Source of the DNA: Flavobacteriales bacterium
GTDB lineage: Bacteria; Bacteroidota; Bacteroidia; Flavobacteriales_E; Vicingaceae
NCBI GenBank assembly: GCA_002401955.1
Contig: NVUQ01000088.1
Coordinates: 1 to 44,621 of the forward strand
Direction of reading: 5' to 3'
Length of the DNA: 44,621 bases
The translations under genes and the position numbers were made by a program. The first letter of the stretch is position 1. Each line of letters begins with the position of its first letter. A model generated the notes under the pieces. The model ran no database searches. It was not told the DNA's origin and was given only the letters and a program-made list of their open reading frames with translations. Shown here in pieces: positions 15,579 to 24,391 of the stretch.

Positions 15579-15586
15579 CAAATTTA
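15579..15586 (-). promoter_or_regulatory. Candidate -7 element for the subtilisin gene
   Basis: CAAATTTA on the plus strand is TAAATTTG on the minus strand, 30 bp upstream of the ATG. A -33 TTG is not evident. Confidence 0.4.
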
Positions 15587-15626
15587 AAGCTCTTATTTTA
15601 ATATAGTAAAAATAGTTTATTCTTAC

Positions 15627-15655
15627 TTGTGTTTTCAGTCATTTACTTAACTTTG
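15627..15655 (+). promoter_or_regulatory. thrS promoter
   Basis: TTG at 15627-15629 and TAACTTTG at 15648-15655, separated by 18 bp, match the Bacteroidota -33/-7 consensus well. The expected start site is near 15660, giving a leader under 20 nt. Confidence 0.7.
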
Positions 15656-15679
15656 TCGCTCTTAAATTTTAAGTAAATG
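15640..15679. promoter_or_regulatory. Perfect 11-bp inverted repeat spanning thrS -7 box and start codon
   Basis: CATTTACTTAA (15640-15650) is the exact reverse complement of TTAAGTAAATG (15669-15679). The left arm overlaps the -7 element and the right arm includes the ATG. It could be a DNA operator, or a start-codon hairpin if transcription begins further upstream. Confidence 0.55.
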
Positions 15680-17617
15680 ATTAAGATAACATTACCAGAT
15701 GGTGCAACAAGGGATCTTCCTAAAGGAAGTTCTGCAATGGATGTTGCAAAAAGTATAAGTGAAGGATTCGCTAGAAATGTAATTTCGGCAAAAGTAAACG
15801 CAGAAACCGTTGAAGTTACCACACCTATTACCACCGATGCTAATGTTACCTTATATACATTTAATGATGATGACGGAAAGAAAGCTTTCTGGCATTCTTC
15901 TGCTCACATCTTAGCGCAGGCTTTAGAAAAATTATATCCTGGAATAAAATTAACTATCGGACCAGCAATAGAAAATGGTTTTTATTATGATGTTGATTCT
16001 GGCGAACAAACCATTCATGAAGCTGATTTTAAAAAGATAGAAGACAAATTCTTAGAATTAGCTAGAGAAAAAGTTGATTTTAACTTACGTGATGTTACTA
16101 AAGCAGATGCTCTAGCTAAATACAAAGAAGAAGGAAACGAATATAAAGTTGAGTTAATTGAAAACTTGAATGATGGAGAAATTACTTTTTGCGATCATTC
16201 AGATTTTACTGATTTATGTAGAGGTGGACACATCCCAAATACTGGAATTGTTAAAGCCATAAAAATAATGAGTGTTGCTGGTGCTTACTGGCGAGCCGAT
16301 CAAACAAAAAATCAATTGGTACGTGTTTACGGAATTAGCTTTCCGAAACAAAAACTGCTAACTGAATATTTAGAATTACTAGAAGAAGCTAAAAAACGAG
16401 ATCATAGAAAATTAGGTAAAGAATTAGAATTGTTTACTTTTTCTCAAAAAGTTGGACAAGGATTACCATTATGGCTGCCTAACGGAGCAATGTTAAGAGA
16501 ACGTTTAGAGCAGTTCTTAAAAAAAGCACAAGTAAAAGCAGGGTATTTACCTGTAATTACTCCCCATATAGGAAGTAAAGAACTTTATGTTTGCTCTGGA
16601 CATTACGAGAAATATGGTGAGGATTCCTTTCAACCAATTTTAACACCTCATGAAGGTGAAGAGTTCTTGTTAAAACCAATGAACTGTCCGCATCATTGTG
16701 AAATTTATAAATCATCACCAAAATCTTACAAAGATTTACCTGTAAGATATGCTGAATTTGGAACTGTTTATCGTTATGAACAAAGTGGAGAATTACACGG
16801 TTTAACTCGTGTTAGAGGATTTACGCAAGATGATGCTCACTTGTTTTGCAGACCAGACCAAGTTGAGGATGAGTTTATGAAAGTAATTGATTTAGTGCTC
16901 TATGTATTTAAGGCTTTAGGTTTTGAAGATTTTACAGCTCAAATTTCATTACGAGATTCTGAGAACAAAGAAAAATACATCGGATCTGACGAAAACTGGG
17001 AAAAAGCAGAACAAGCAATTATTAATACTGCTAAAGCAAAAGGGTTAGATACAGTTATTGAAACTGGTGAAGCAGCCTTTTATGGCCCTAAGTTAGACTT
17101 TATGGTAAAAGATGCCATTGGTAGAAAATGGCAACTAGGTACAATTCAAGTAGATTATAACTTACCAGAACGTTTCGAATTAGAATACAAAGGCAGTGAT
17201 AACAAGATGCACAGGCCAGTAATGATTCACAGAGCACCTTTTGGTTCTATGGAAAGATTTGTTGCTGTTTTGATTGAACATTGTGCTGGAAATTTTCCAC
17301 TTTGGCTAACTCCTGATCAAGTTGCAATTTTACCAATTAGCGAAAAATACAATGAATCGTGTAAAAATATTTTAAATTCGCTAAATAATTACGATATTCG
17401 CGGCTTCGTTGATGAACGAAACGAAAAAATAGGGCGAAAAATTAGAGATGCAGAGGTTAAAAAAGTGCCTTTCATGCTAATTATTGGAGAGAAAGAAATT
17501 GAATCTAACTCTTTGGCAGTAAGGAAACACGGTGAGGGAGATATTGGAGAGTTTACTGAAAAAGAATTTGCTGATTTAATTAATAATGAAGTAAAAGAGT
17601 TAATGATACAATCTTAA
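15677..17617 (+). CDS. thrS: Threonyl-tRNA synthetase
   Basis: This class II aminoacyl-tRNA synthetase charges tRNA(Thr). The 646 residues follow the full bacterial architecture. A TGS domain (1-62) comes first. The editing domain has the [11 protein letters not shown] and [10 protein letters not shown] motifs. The catalytic core has [10 protein letters not shown] for zinc and class II motif 2 near [20 protein letters not shown]. The anticodon-binding domain (about 540-646) includes QVAILPIS. Length is standard. It heads a thrS-infC-rpmI-rplT cluster, a conserved arrangement in many bacteria. A well-placed promoter lies just upstream and an unusual 11-bp inverted repeat encloses the start codon. 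Confidence 0.98.
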   Translation: MIKITLPDGATRDLPKGSSAMDVAKSISEGFARNVISAKVNAETVEVTTPITTDANVTLYTFNDDDGKKAFWHSSAHILAQALEKLYPGIKLTIGPAIENGFYYDVDSGEQTIHEADFKKIEDKFLELAREKVDFNLRDVTKADALAKYKEEGNEYKVELIENLNDGEITFCDHSDFTDLCRGGHIPNTGIVKAIKIMSVAGAYWRADQTKNQLVRVYGISFPKQKLLTEYLELLEEAKKRDHRKLGKELELFTFSQKVGQGLPLWLPNGAMLRERLEQFLKKAQVKAGYLPVITPHIGSKELYVCSGHYEKYGEDSFQPILTPHEGEEFLLKPMNCPHHCEIYKSSPKSYKDLPVRYAEFGTVYRYEQSGELHGLTRVRGFTQDDAHLFCRPDQVEDEFMKVIDLVLYVFKALGFEDFTAQISLRDSENKEKYIGSDENWEKAEQAIINTAKAKGLDTVIETGEAAFYGPKLDFMVKDAIGRKWQLGTIQVDYNLPERFELEYKGSDNKMHRPVMIHRAPFGSMERFVAVLIEHCAGNFPLWLTPDQVAILPISEKYNESCKNILNSLNNYDIRGFVDERNEKIGRKIRDAEVKKVPFMLIIGEKEIESNSLAVRKHGEGDIGEFTEKEFADLINNEVKELMIQS

Positions 17618-17666
17618 ATTTTTAATTAAGATTTAAGAAAATATAAACAATTAAAACAGAGAAGTC

Positions 17667-18224
17667 ATAGCTAAAAGATTTTCACATAGAGGGAGACGTA
17701 AATTTGTAAAAAAAGAAGACCCTCACAAGATAAATGGCAGAATATTCGCCAAAGAAGTTCGTGTAATAGCCGAAGGTGTTGAGCCAGATGTCTATTCTAT
17801 TGAACAAGCACTAAAATTTGCAGACGAGCAAGAATTGGATTTAGTGGAGATTTCTCCAAATGCTAAACCTCCTGTTTGTAAGATAATTGATTATAAAAAG
17901 TTTCTTTACGATCAAAAAAAGAAACAAAAAGAAATTAAAGCAAAGGCTCAAAAAATTGTTTTGAAAGAAATACGATTTGGACCCAACACTGATGATCATG
18001 ATTTTGAGTTTAAAACAAAACATGCTCGTAAATTCTTAGAAGACGGATGTAAAGTAAAAGCATTTGTATTCTTTAAAGGAAGAACAATTATTTTTAAAGA
18101 TAGAGGTCAAATACTATTGTTAAAAATGGCTACAGAGCTAGAAGATATAGCAATAGTTGAAGCTTTACCAAAAATGGACGGAAAGCGAATGTTTATGTAT
18201 TTAAGTCCAAAGAAAAAAAAGTAG
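17667..18224 (+). CDS. infC: Translation initiation factor IF-3, predicted ATA start
   Basis: IF-3 binds the 30S subunit and proofreads initiation codons. The conserved segments [38 protein letters not shown] and [13 protein letters not shown] cover both IF-3 domains. Between the in-frame stop at 17652 and Leu57 (TTG at 17835) no ATG, GTG or TTG occurs, yet the region encodes well-conserved IF-3 sequence. ATA at 17667 gives the 185-residue product, beginning [14 protein letters not shown], with AGAGAA just before it. Rare start codons allow IF-3 to repress its own mRNA in other bacteria. An annotation starting at TTG 17835 would lose the N-terminal domain. Confidence 0.93.
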   Translation: MAKRFSHRGRRKFVKKEDPHKINGRIFAKEVRVIAEGVEPDVYSIEQALKFADEQELDLVEISPNAKPPVCKIIDYKKFLYDQKKKQKEIKAKAQKIVLKEIRFGPNTDDHDFEFKTKHARKFLEDGCKVKAFVFFKGRTIIFKDRGQILLLKMATELEDIAIVEALPKMDGKRMFMYLSPKKKK

Positions 18225-18248
18225 TAATAAATTAAATAATTATATAGT

Positions 18249-18443
18249 ATGCCAAAAATGAAAACTGGCTCCAGTGCTAAGAAAAGATTCCGATTAACTG
18301 GGACAGGAAAAATTAAAAGGAAACATGCTTTTAAAAGTCACATCTTAACTAAGAAAACGACTAAGCAAAAGCGTAATTTAACTAAATCAGGTTTAGTATC
18401 TAAAGCTGATGAGAAAAGTATAAAATTACAATTAGGAATATAA
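18249..18443 (+). CDS. rpmI: 50S ribosomal protein L35
   Basis: This 64-residue, strongly basic protein starts [20 protein letters not shown] and continues [16 protein letters not shown], the standard L35 sequence. It is a structural component of the large subunit. It lies 24 bp after infC and before rplT, the conserved infC-rpmI-rplT order, and is expected to be co-transcribed with both. In other bacteria L20 represses this group through the mRNA. Confidence 0.98.
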   Translation: MPKMKTGSSAKKRFRLTGTGKIKRKHAFKSHILTKKTTKQKRNLTKSGLVSKADEKSIKLQLGI

Positions 18444-18457
18444 TCCTAACATGTTAC

Positions 18458-18552
18458 CCGATATCGGTTATCGTAAATTAAAAAAGTAAACAACCAGGGG
18501 TTTAGTTTTAAGATTCGAAAGAACACTAAATTTCAAAAAACGTAAATTAAAA
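18458..18552 (+). promoter_or_regulatory. Possible rplT leader element
   Basis: The 108-bp gap between rpmI and rplT is unusually long for a ribosomal operon. It contains the palindrome CCGATATCGG (18458-18467) and a direct repeat CGTAAATTAAAA at 18472-18483 and 18541-18552. The second copy reaches the rplT start. It could be an L20 autoregulatory site or a processing site; this is an inference. Confidence 0.35.
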
Positions 18553-18896
18553 TGCCAAGATCAACAAATTCAGTCGCTTCAAGAGCAAGAAGAAAAAAAA
18601 TCATGAAGCAAGCCAAGGGTTACTTTGGTAGAAGAAAAAATGTATGGACAGTATCTAAAAACGCAGTAGAAAAAGCTGGTGTTTATGCTTATACTGGTCG
18701 TAAACAAAAGAAAAGAAACTTTAGATCGTTATGGATTCAGAGAATTAATGCTGGTGCAAGATTGCACGGTATGTCTTACTCTAAATTTATCGGAGAAGTT
18801 GCTAAAAAAGACATCAAGTTAAACAGAAAAGTGTTAGCTGATTTAGTAATGAACCACCCAGAAGCTTTTAAAGCAGTGGTTGACGCTATAAAATAA
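18552..18896 (+). CDS. rplT: 50S ribosomal protein L20
   Basis: This 114-residue protein begins [20 protein letters not shown] and contains [20 protein letters not shown] and the [20 protein letters not shown] segment, all diagnostic of L20. It binds 23S rRNA early in large-subunit assembly, and in several bacteria also binds the mRNA of its own operon to repress translation. Length is usual. It is the last gene of the cluster and is followed at once by a strong intrinsic terminator. Confidence 0.98.
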   Translation: MPRSTNSVASRARRKKIMKQAKGYFGRRKNVWTVSKNAVEKAGVYAYTGRKQKKRNFRSLWIQRINAGARLHGMSYSKFIGEVAKKDIKLNRKVLADLVMNHPEAFKAVVDAIK

Positions 18897-18913
18897 AGTC
18901 TAAATAATATAAT

Positions 18914-18946
18914 AAAAAAGGGAAGCAAAAATGCTTCCCTTTTTTT
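18914..18946 (+). terminator. Intrinsic terminator after rplT
   Basis: A perfect GC-containing stem, GGGAAGC (18920-18926) and GCTTCCC (18933-18939), with a 6-nt loop and flanking A and T tracts, is followed by seven T. The A-tract could make it bidirectional. This is the clearest terminator in the window. Confidence 0.93.
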
Positions 18947-18961
18947 AGCACCAAACTAATA

Positions 18962-19969
18962 ATGGAAACCTTTATAAACAACCTACCAAAAGCAGAACTT
19001 CACTTACACATTGAAGGAACTTTTGAACCTGAACTACTCTTTAAAATTGCTAAACGCAATAACATCAAAATAAATTATGATTCCGTTGAAGAATTGAGAA
19101 AAGCCTACGCTTTTGATTGTTTGCAAGATTTTTTAGACATCTATTACCAAGGTGCTGGTGTATTAATTACAGAACAAGATTTTTATGACTTAACTTATCA
19201 TTATTTAGAGAAATGTGCTGAGCAAAACGTGAGACATACCGAAATAATGTTCGACCCTCAAACTCATACCGAAAGAGGTATTGCTTTTGAAACAGTAATT
19301 AATGGTATCAGTAAAGCTGTTGAAGATGCTCAACAAAACCTAGATATTTCTGCCTTACTAATTATGAGTTATTTACGACATTTATCAGAAGAGTCTGCAT
19401 TTAAAACATTAGAACAGTCTCTTCCTTTTAAAGATAAGATTACTGCTGTAGGGTTAGATTCTTCAGAAAAAGGGAACCCTCCATCTAAATTTGTAAATGT
19501 TTTTGAAGCTTCTATTAAGGAAGGCTATATTCCTGTTGCGCATGCAGGCGAAGAAGGTGACGCAAACTATATTTGGGAAGCCTTAGATCTTCTTGAAATA
19601 AAAAGAATAGACCACGGAAACAACTGTTTACAAGATGAAGAATTGGTAAAAGAGATTATTAAACGTGATTTGGCGTTAACAATTTGTCCTCTTTCTAATA
19701 CTGCTTTACAGGTAGTTAAAGATTTAAAAGATCACTCATTAAAAATAATGATGGATTTAGGATTAAAAACAACTATTAACTCTGATGACCCTGCCTATTT
19801 TGGAGGGCAAGTAAACCAAAACTATATAGATACTCAAAAAGCACTAAACCTTAACAAAGAGGAACTTTATCATTTAGCAAAGAATTCTTTCCAGTATTCA
19901 TTTTTATCTGAAAGCAAGAAAGCAACATTTATTAAAGAATTGGATGAGTATTATTCGAACAACAAATAA
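18962..19969 (+). CDS. Adenine deaminase (adenosine deaminase superfamily, Aah1-like)
   Basis: This cytoplasmic zinc enzyme most likely converts adenine to hypoxanthine and ammonia in purine salvage. The 335 residues contain the metal ligands His14/His16 in LPKAELHLHIEGT, the VAHAGEEGD motif, KRIDHGNN, and INSDDPAYFGG with the aspartate ligands. The motifs KAYAFDCLQDFLDIYY, LRHLSEESA and GLDSSEKGNPPSKF match the adenine-specific branch (fungal Aah1 and Pseudomonas PA0148-type) better than classical adenosine deaminases. Substrate choice is therefore probable, not proven. The gene starts only 15 bp beyond the rplT terminator and has no clear promoter of its own. Confidence 0.85.
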   Translation: METFINNLPKAELHLHIEGTFEPELLFKIAKRNNIKINYDSVEELRKAYAFDCLQDFLDIYYQGAGVLITEQDFYDLTYHYLEKCAEQNVRHTEIMFDPQTHTERGIAFETVINGISKAVEDAQQNLDISALLIMSYLRHLSEESAFKTLEQSLPFKDKITAVGLDSSEKGNPPSKFVNVFEASIKEGYIPVAHAGEEGDANYIWEALDLLEIKRIDHGNNCLQDEELVKEIIKRDLALTICPLSNTALQVVKDLKDHSLKIMMDLGLKTTINSDDPAYFGGQVNQNYIDTQKALNLNKEELYHLAKNSFQYSFLSESKKATFIKELDEYYSNNK

Positions 19970-19973
19970 TACT

Positions 19974-21365
19974 TTACTGCTTTATAAATTTCTTAGCTAC
20001 AACCTTTCCATTTTGTTGAGTAATGCTAAACACATAAAACCCTGAGTTAAAATCATCCAAATCAATCTTGGTTTGATATCTAGTAAGCACACCTTGCTTT
20101 ACACTTTTACCATTAACATCATAAATAGAGTACGATACAGGCTCATCAAAAATAGTTGTGGTTACTGTTATTGAGTTTGTTGCAGGGTTAGGATATGCAA
20201 TAAACGCTAATTCTTCCTTTTTATGATCTTCTACACTTATAGGAAACGATGTATCAAACACAAACAAACCCTCTTGCATATCTGATGCTAAAATTTTTCC
20301 TGATGGTAAAAATGGATAAACACCCCAATTACCTTCATACTTCCCGGCTTGATGTGTACGAGTTGAAGTATCATAATAACCTTGCAAACTAATGTTGTTC
20401 GGATCTGCAGTATTAAACACATATAATCCATCAAAATAATAACTCACATAAAGATCGTCTCCTTTGAAAATAAGATTATGTGGAATTGACAGCGATTCAT
20501 CCACATTATACCCAACAGTATCTATCACCGTAATATTAGAGAAATTAGTAACATCAACAATTTTAACATCCATACCATGATCTTCATCCGCTAAAGCATA
20601 ATAATCTCCACTAGGATGAAGCCACCCCGAATGATTATAACCTTGCTGAGCATAACTAGTTAAAGAACCTACAGACTGAACGTTAGCCATATTAGAAAAA
20701 TCGACAACAAATAAACCTGCCGGACCTGCATTACAATAAGCAGTATCATTCTGCACATAAATATCATGAACATAACCTATATTAGCAGTCCAAAATGGCA
20801 CATCGTTATTACAATTCATAACAAACTGAGGGTTGATAGGATTAGCTGATAATGAATAGACTGAAAGATAATTGGAACCAAGATTTGTTGCCCCTCCACA
20901 AGTATACAAATTACCGGCTGTTGTATCTATAAAAATGTTATGTGACCTAACAATTAAAGCGTTATTATCATAAACTACAGGAGCCGAATCAGGTAAAAAA
21001 GACAAATCGGCAATCTGTAATGAACTAATTCCTTCATCAGCCACGATATATAAATGATCTCGATAAGTATCATAATCTCTATGTATAATATGTGCTCCTT
21101 GAGATTTCCCTGGAATAAAATAAGCTGTATCAACATTATTTATATCTGTAATATCAAATATATGCGTACCTGCTGTTGAACCTATAATAGCATACTCTCT
21201 TCCATCTTTTTCATAACCCCAAACCTCATTATAAGTATTGTCATGTGCTGATGAAGATACAAGGGTTGGATCACTCCATTGATATGCTAAACTCATATTT
21301 AAACTCGATTGAGCTTTTGAAGCATAAGCTAGTAATGACAGGGTGATAATTAATAATATTCTCAT
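19974..21365 (-). CDS. Choice-of-anchor B / LVIVD-repeat secreted protein with T9SS sorting domain
   Basis: The 463-residue product has a signal peptide (to about 18, ending SKAQ) and a beta-propeller-like body of LVIVD-type repeats: EYAIIGSTAGTHIFDITD, LQIADLSFLP, LFVVDFSNM, VKIVDVTNF and LYVFNTADPNN. A type A sorting domain follows from about 388 (FIAYPNPATNSITV) and ends KKFIKQ. Proteins of this group are secreted through the type IX system and anchored on the surface or released; the ligand is unknown. It is about two-thirds identical by eye to its neighbour at 21415-22800, with the same gene order and strand, so it arose by tandem duplication. Confidence 0.9.
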   Translation of the reverse strand: MRILLIITLSLLAYASKAQSSLNMSLAYQWSDPTLVSSSAHDNTYNEVWGYEKDGREYAIIGSTAGTHIFDITDINNVDTAYFIPGKSQGAHIIHRDYDTYRDHLYIVADEGISSLQIADLSFLPDSAPVVYDNNALIVRSHNIFIDTTAGNLYTCGGATNLGSNYLSVYSLSANPINPQFVMNCNNDVPFWTANIGYVHDIYVQNDTAYCNAGPAGLFVVDFSNMANVQSVGSLTSYAQQGYNHSGWLHPSGDYYALADEDHGMDVKIVDVTNFSNITVIDTVGYNVDESLSIPHNLIFKGDDLYVSYYFDGLYVFNTADPNNISLQGYYDTSTRTHQAGKYEGNWGVYPFLPSGKILASDMQEGLFVFDTSFPISVEDHKKEELAFIAYPNPATNSITVTTTIFDEPVSYSIYDVNGKSVKQGVLTRYQTKIDLDDFNSGFYVFSITQQNGKVVAKKFIKQ

Positions 21366-21414
21366 TTTATCCTTTTATTAAGTGATTATTAAATAGAAAA
21401 ATACATTCTCTACT

Positions 21415-22800
21415 CTAGTTAATTATTATTTTTTTTGAAATTCTATTCCCATTAGTCTGATTGATATATATTAAATAGACTCCTTGATCAAATTTATTCA
21501 TATCAATTCTTAACTGTTCTCTTGTTAACATACCAGTCTCTAAAACACTCCCTTTTACATCAACAACAGTATATGATTCTGGTGATTCTACCTTGTTAAG
21601 GTCAATATTAACGAAACCAGTAGATGGGTTTGGATAAACTATTAATTCAATATTTTTTTCTTGATCATACTTCTCAACACCTATAGAGAAAAAAGTTTCA
21701 AAAACAAGTAAACCTTCCTGTTCATCTGATGCCAAAATTTTTCCTGAAGGTAAAAATGGATATACTCCCCAATTACCTCCTGCAAGATGATAAGGCATAA
21801 GACTGGTATCATAATAACCTTCCACAAATATATTGTTTGGATCGGAAGTATTAAAAACATATAGCCCATCCTCATAAAAACTTACATACAAAAGGTCTCC
21901 TTTAAAAATAACATTATGAGGCATGGAATTATTCTGATCAACATTAGATCCAATAGTATCTATCAATGTAATATTAGAAAAATTGGTAACATCAACAATT
22001 TTAACATCTTTACCTGCTGTTTCATCTGCAAAAGCATAATAATTACCACTTGAATGCAACCACCCTGAATGATTATATCCTTGTTGAGCATAACTAGTTA
22101 AAGAACCTATAGACTGAACGTTATTCATATCTGAAAAATCAACAACGAACAACCCTGCTGGACCAGCATTACAATATCCTGTATCATTTTTAACATATAT
22201 ATCGTGAACATAACCTATTGTAGAAGACCAAAATGGCACATCTATATTACAGTTAATAACAAGTTGAGGATTAAGAGGGTCAGCAGATAGTGAATAAACG
22301 GAAAGATAATTAACCCAAGCGGTTGTTGCTCCACCACAAGTATATAAGTACCCAGCAGCGGTGTCTATAAAAATATTATGAGATGTATTAATTACTGTAC
22401 TTTCATCATAAACCAATGGAACTGAATCTGGCAAATAAGATAAATCGGCAATTTGCAAAGAACTAGGACCTTCATCACAAACCATATATAAATAGTTTTG
22501 ATAAGTATCATAATCCCTATGAACAACCTGCGTACTCTGTAACTTCCCTGGAATAAAAGCAACACTATCTACATTATTTACATCCGTTACATCAAATATA
22601 TGAGTTCCTACTGTTGAACCAATTATAGCATATTCCCTCCCATTCTGTTCATGACCCCAAACTTCATTATAAGTAGATCCAATTACCGACTTAATAAGTG
22701 TTGTATCTTTCCATTGATACAACAAATTCATATTTAAACTCGATTGAGCTTTAGCTCCAAGTATAAATAACGATAGTAAAACTGTTAATAAAAATTTCAT
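21415..22800 (-). CDS. Choice-of-anchor B / LVIVD-repeat secreted protein with T9SS sorting domain (paralogue)
   Basis: The 461-residue product has a signal peptide (to about 18, GAKAQ) and the same series of LVIVD repeats as the adjacent paralogue, including EYAIIGSTVGTHIFDVTD, LFVVDFSDM and VKIVDVTNF. A type A sorting domain starts near LIVYPNPSTGFVNIDL and ends SKKIIIN. The propeller-like body is much better conserved between the paralogues than the sorting domain, as expected if the body carries the function. It has the better promoter of the pair (22829-22836), so the two may be transcribed together from here, with 49 bp between them. Confidence 0.9.
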   Translation of the reverse strand: MKFLLTVLLSLFILGAKAQSSLNMNLLYQWKDTTLIKSVIGSTYNEVWGHEQNGREYAIIGSTVGTHIFDVTDVNNVDSVAFIPGKLQSTQVVHRDYDTYQNYLYMVCDEGPSSLQIADLSYLPDSVPLVYDESTVINTSHNIFIDTAAGYLYTCGGATTAWVNYLSVYSLSADPLNPQLVINCNIDVPFWSSTIGYVHDIYVKNDTGYCNAGPAGLFVVDFSDMNNVQSIGSLTSYAQQGYNHSGWLHSSGNYYAFADETAGKDVKIVDVTNFSNITLIDTIGSNVDQNNSMPHNVIFKGDLLYVSFYEDGLYVFNTSDPNNIFVEGYYDTSLMPYHLAGGNWGVYPFLPSGKILASDEQEGLLVFETFFSIGVEKYDQEKNIELIVYPNPSTGFVNIDLNKVESPESYTVVDVKGSVLETGMLTREQLRIDMNKFDQGVYLIYINQTNGNRISKKIIIN

Positions 22801-22828
22801 CTAAATAAAAGCTCTTTTTTCTAATAAT

Positions 22829-22836
22829 CAAAAGTA
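22829..22836 (-). promoter_or_regulatory. Candidate -7 element for the LVIVD gene pair
   Basis: CAAAAGTA on the plus strand is TACTTTTG on the minus strand, 28 bp upstream of the ATG. It matches TAnnTTTG. Confidence 0.5.
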
Positions 22837-22892
22837 AAAAATTTAAATTTAAGTTTGATAGCTTAATTTTTTAAAGAGATTTTAAGTTTCTT

Positions 22893-22900
22893 TACCTTTG
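22893..22900 (+). promoter_or_regulatory. -7 element of the RluF-type gene; excludes an upstream TTG start
   Basis: TACCTTTG matches TAnnTTTG and ends 15 bp before the ATG at 22916. An in-frame TTG at 22898 lies inside this element, so it is unlikely to be the translation start. Confidence 0.6.
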
Positions 22901-22915
22901 AAAGATATTCTTAAC

Positions 22916-23641
22916 ATGGAAACGAAAAGACTAAATAAAGCGATATCTGAAACTGGTTATTGTTCGCGCAGAGGGGCTGATAAATTGATTGAAGAAGGAA
23001 AAGTAAAAGTAAATGGAGAACGTCCAGAACTTGGAACAAAAGTTACATCTAAAGATATTATTAGCGTTAATGGAACAGTAATTACCAAAGAAGTCGAAAA
23101 CATTTACTTAGCCTTTAATAAACCTACGGGAATTACGTGCACAACTGAAAGACACATTAAAGGAAACATTATTGATTACATCAATTACCCTGAACGTATT
23201 TTCCCTATCGGAAGATTAGATAAACCTAGCGAAGGTCTAATTTTTATGACTAATGATGGTGATATTGTGAATAAGATATTGCGATCTAAAAACAGCCATG
23301 AAAAAGAATATATTGTTTCCGTTAACAGAAAAATTACTGATGATTTTATTCAAAGAATGGGAAATGGAATTCCTATTTTAGACACTATAACAGATAAATG
23401 TAAAGTCTCGAAAATTAATGACACCTCATTTAACATCGTATTAAAACAAGGTTTAAATCGCCAAATACGTAGAATGTGTGATTATTTAGGACACGAAGTA
23501 AAAACCCTTAAACGGGTTCGTATCATGAACATTTCACTAAAGAATCTAAAAGTTGGTGAGTACCGCTCGTTCACATCTCAGGAACTAACTGAAATTCAAA
23601 ATTCAATAGCAGGTTCTAGCAAAACAGAAGAGGCTTCGTAA
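22916..23641 (+). CDS. rluF: Pseudouridine synthase, RsuA/RluF family
   Basis: This enzyme would modify uridine in 23S rRNA. The 241 residues begin with an S4 RNA-binding domain (1-60: RLNKAISETGYCSRRGADKL). The catalytic domain has the Asp-containing motif GRLDKPSEGLIFMTNDGD and LKQGLNRQIRRMCDYLGHEV, with the sub-family Arg-rich loop. IRRMCDYLG and the short C-terminus fit RluF rather than RsuA or RluB. In E. coli RluF modifies U2604 and, less, tRNA(Tyr) U35; the same target here is an inference. The ATG start is chosen over an upstream TTG that lies in the promoter. Confidence 0.88.
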   Translation: METKRLNKAISETGYCSRRGADKLIEEGKVKVNGERPELGTKVTSKDIISVNGTVITKEVENIYLAFNKPTGITCTTERHIKGNIIDYINYPERIFPIGRLDKPSEGLIFMTNDGDIVNKILRSKNSHEKEYIVSVNRKITDDFIQRMGNGIPILDTITDKCKVSKINDTSFNIVLKQGLNRQIRRMCDYLGHEVKTLKRVRIMNISLKNLKVGEYRSFTSQELTEIQNSIAGSSKTEEAS

Positions 23642-23650
23642 TAATAATAT

Positions 23651-23658
23651 TATATTTG
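23651..23658 (+). promoter_or_regulatory. Candidate -7 element for the PhnA gene
   Basis: TATATTTG matches TAnnTTTG and ends 25 bp before the ATG at 23684, although the gene also follows the RluF-type gene on the same strand. Confidence 0.45.
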
Positions 23659-23683
23659 ATTTCTTAATACAAAACATCCATAA

Positions 23684-24250
23684 ATGAACATAATCAACGA
23701 AGTACAAGAAAGAAGCAATAACATATGTGAACTGTGTAGTTCTACTGATAATTTAAGAGTTTATGAAGTTCAGCCACCGATTAACAGAGGTGCGTATGGA
23801 AATATTAACGTGTGTTCAACTTGCTTAGATCAAATAGAAGATCCGGAAAAAATGGACACTAACCACTGGCACTGTTTAAACGACAGTATGTGGAGCGAAC
23901 ACGATGCTGTAAAAGTAATCGCTTGGAGGATGTTAGCCCGATTAAAAAATCAGGACATGTTAGATATGATGTATTTTGAAGATGATGCGAAAAATTGGGC
24001 AGAAGCTACTGGCGAAGGAGATGATGATGTTGTAAAAATAGTTCATAAAGATAGTAATGGTGTTACTTTACAAGCTGGAGACTCCGTTGTTTTGATAAAA
24101 GATCTACCAGTAAAAGGATCAAGCATGATTGCTAAAAGAGGCACTGCCGTTAGAAGGATTTCTTTAGACCATGAAAATGCAGAATACATTGAGGGTAAAG
24201 TTGATGGACAACAAATTGTTATTATCACTAAATATGTGAAGAAAACATAG
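23684..24250 (+). CDS. PhnA/YjdM-family zinc-ribbon protein
   Basis: The 188-residue product has an N-terminal zinc ribbon with paired cysteines (CELCSS and VCSTCLDQ). The C-terminal PhnA domain contains DSNGVTLQAGDSVVLIKDLP and ends IEGKVDGQQIVIITKYVKK, an SH3-like barrel. The PhnA name is historical: the protein is not required for phosphonate use, and its molecular role remains unclear. It is cytoplasmic, with no signal or membrane segment. It sits between the RluF-type gene and the small ywbE-like gene, separated from the latter by two palindromic repeats. Confidence 0.9.
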   Translation: MNIINEVQERSNNICELCSSTDNLRVYEVQPPINRGAYGNINVCSTCLDQIEDPEKMDTNHWHCLNDSMWSEHDAVKVIAWRMLARLKNQDMLDMMYFEDDAKNWAEATGEGDDDVVKIVHKDSNGVTLQAGDSVVLIKDLPVKGSSMIAKRGTAVRRISLDHENAEYIEGKVDGQQIVIITKYVKKT

Positions 24251-24263
24251 TAAACTAAATCAT

Positions 24264-24307
24264 TGTCAGTTCGAGTGGTTTTTAAAGAAAAGCTTTATCG
24301 AGAACCA
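24264..24307. repeat. Palindromic repeat family A, copy 1
   Basis: It starts TGTCAGTTCGAGTGG and ends TTATCGAGAACC, with a variable inner hairpin containing GTTTTTAAAGAAAAGC. Copies at 24321-24368 and 44559-44602 share the ends. Confidence 0.85.
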
Positions 24308-24320
24308 ATGATTAAAAAAA

Positions 24321-24368
24321 TGTCAGTTCGAGTGATTTCAAATTTGTTTTGAAATTGTATCGAGAACA
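24321..24368. repeat. Palindromic repeat family A, copy 2
   Basis: TGTCAGTTCGAGTG and TATCGAGAACA flank an inner hairpin made of ATTTCAAA and TTTGAAAT. It lies head-to-tail with copy 1 after a 13-bp spacer. Confidence 0.85.
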
Positions 24369-24391
24369 ACATTTTTTAAACCATATAAATT

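Noticed and set aside
17835..17837. TTG as the infC start codon
   Set aside because: It would remove about 56 residues of conserved IF-3 N-domain that are encoded in frame upstream.
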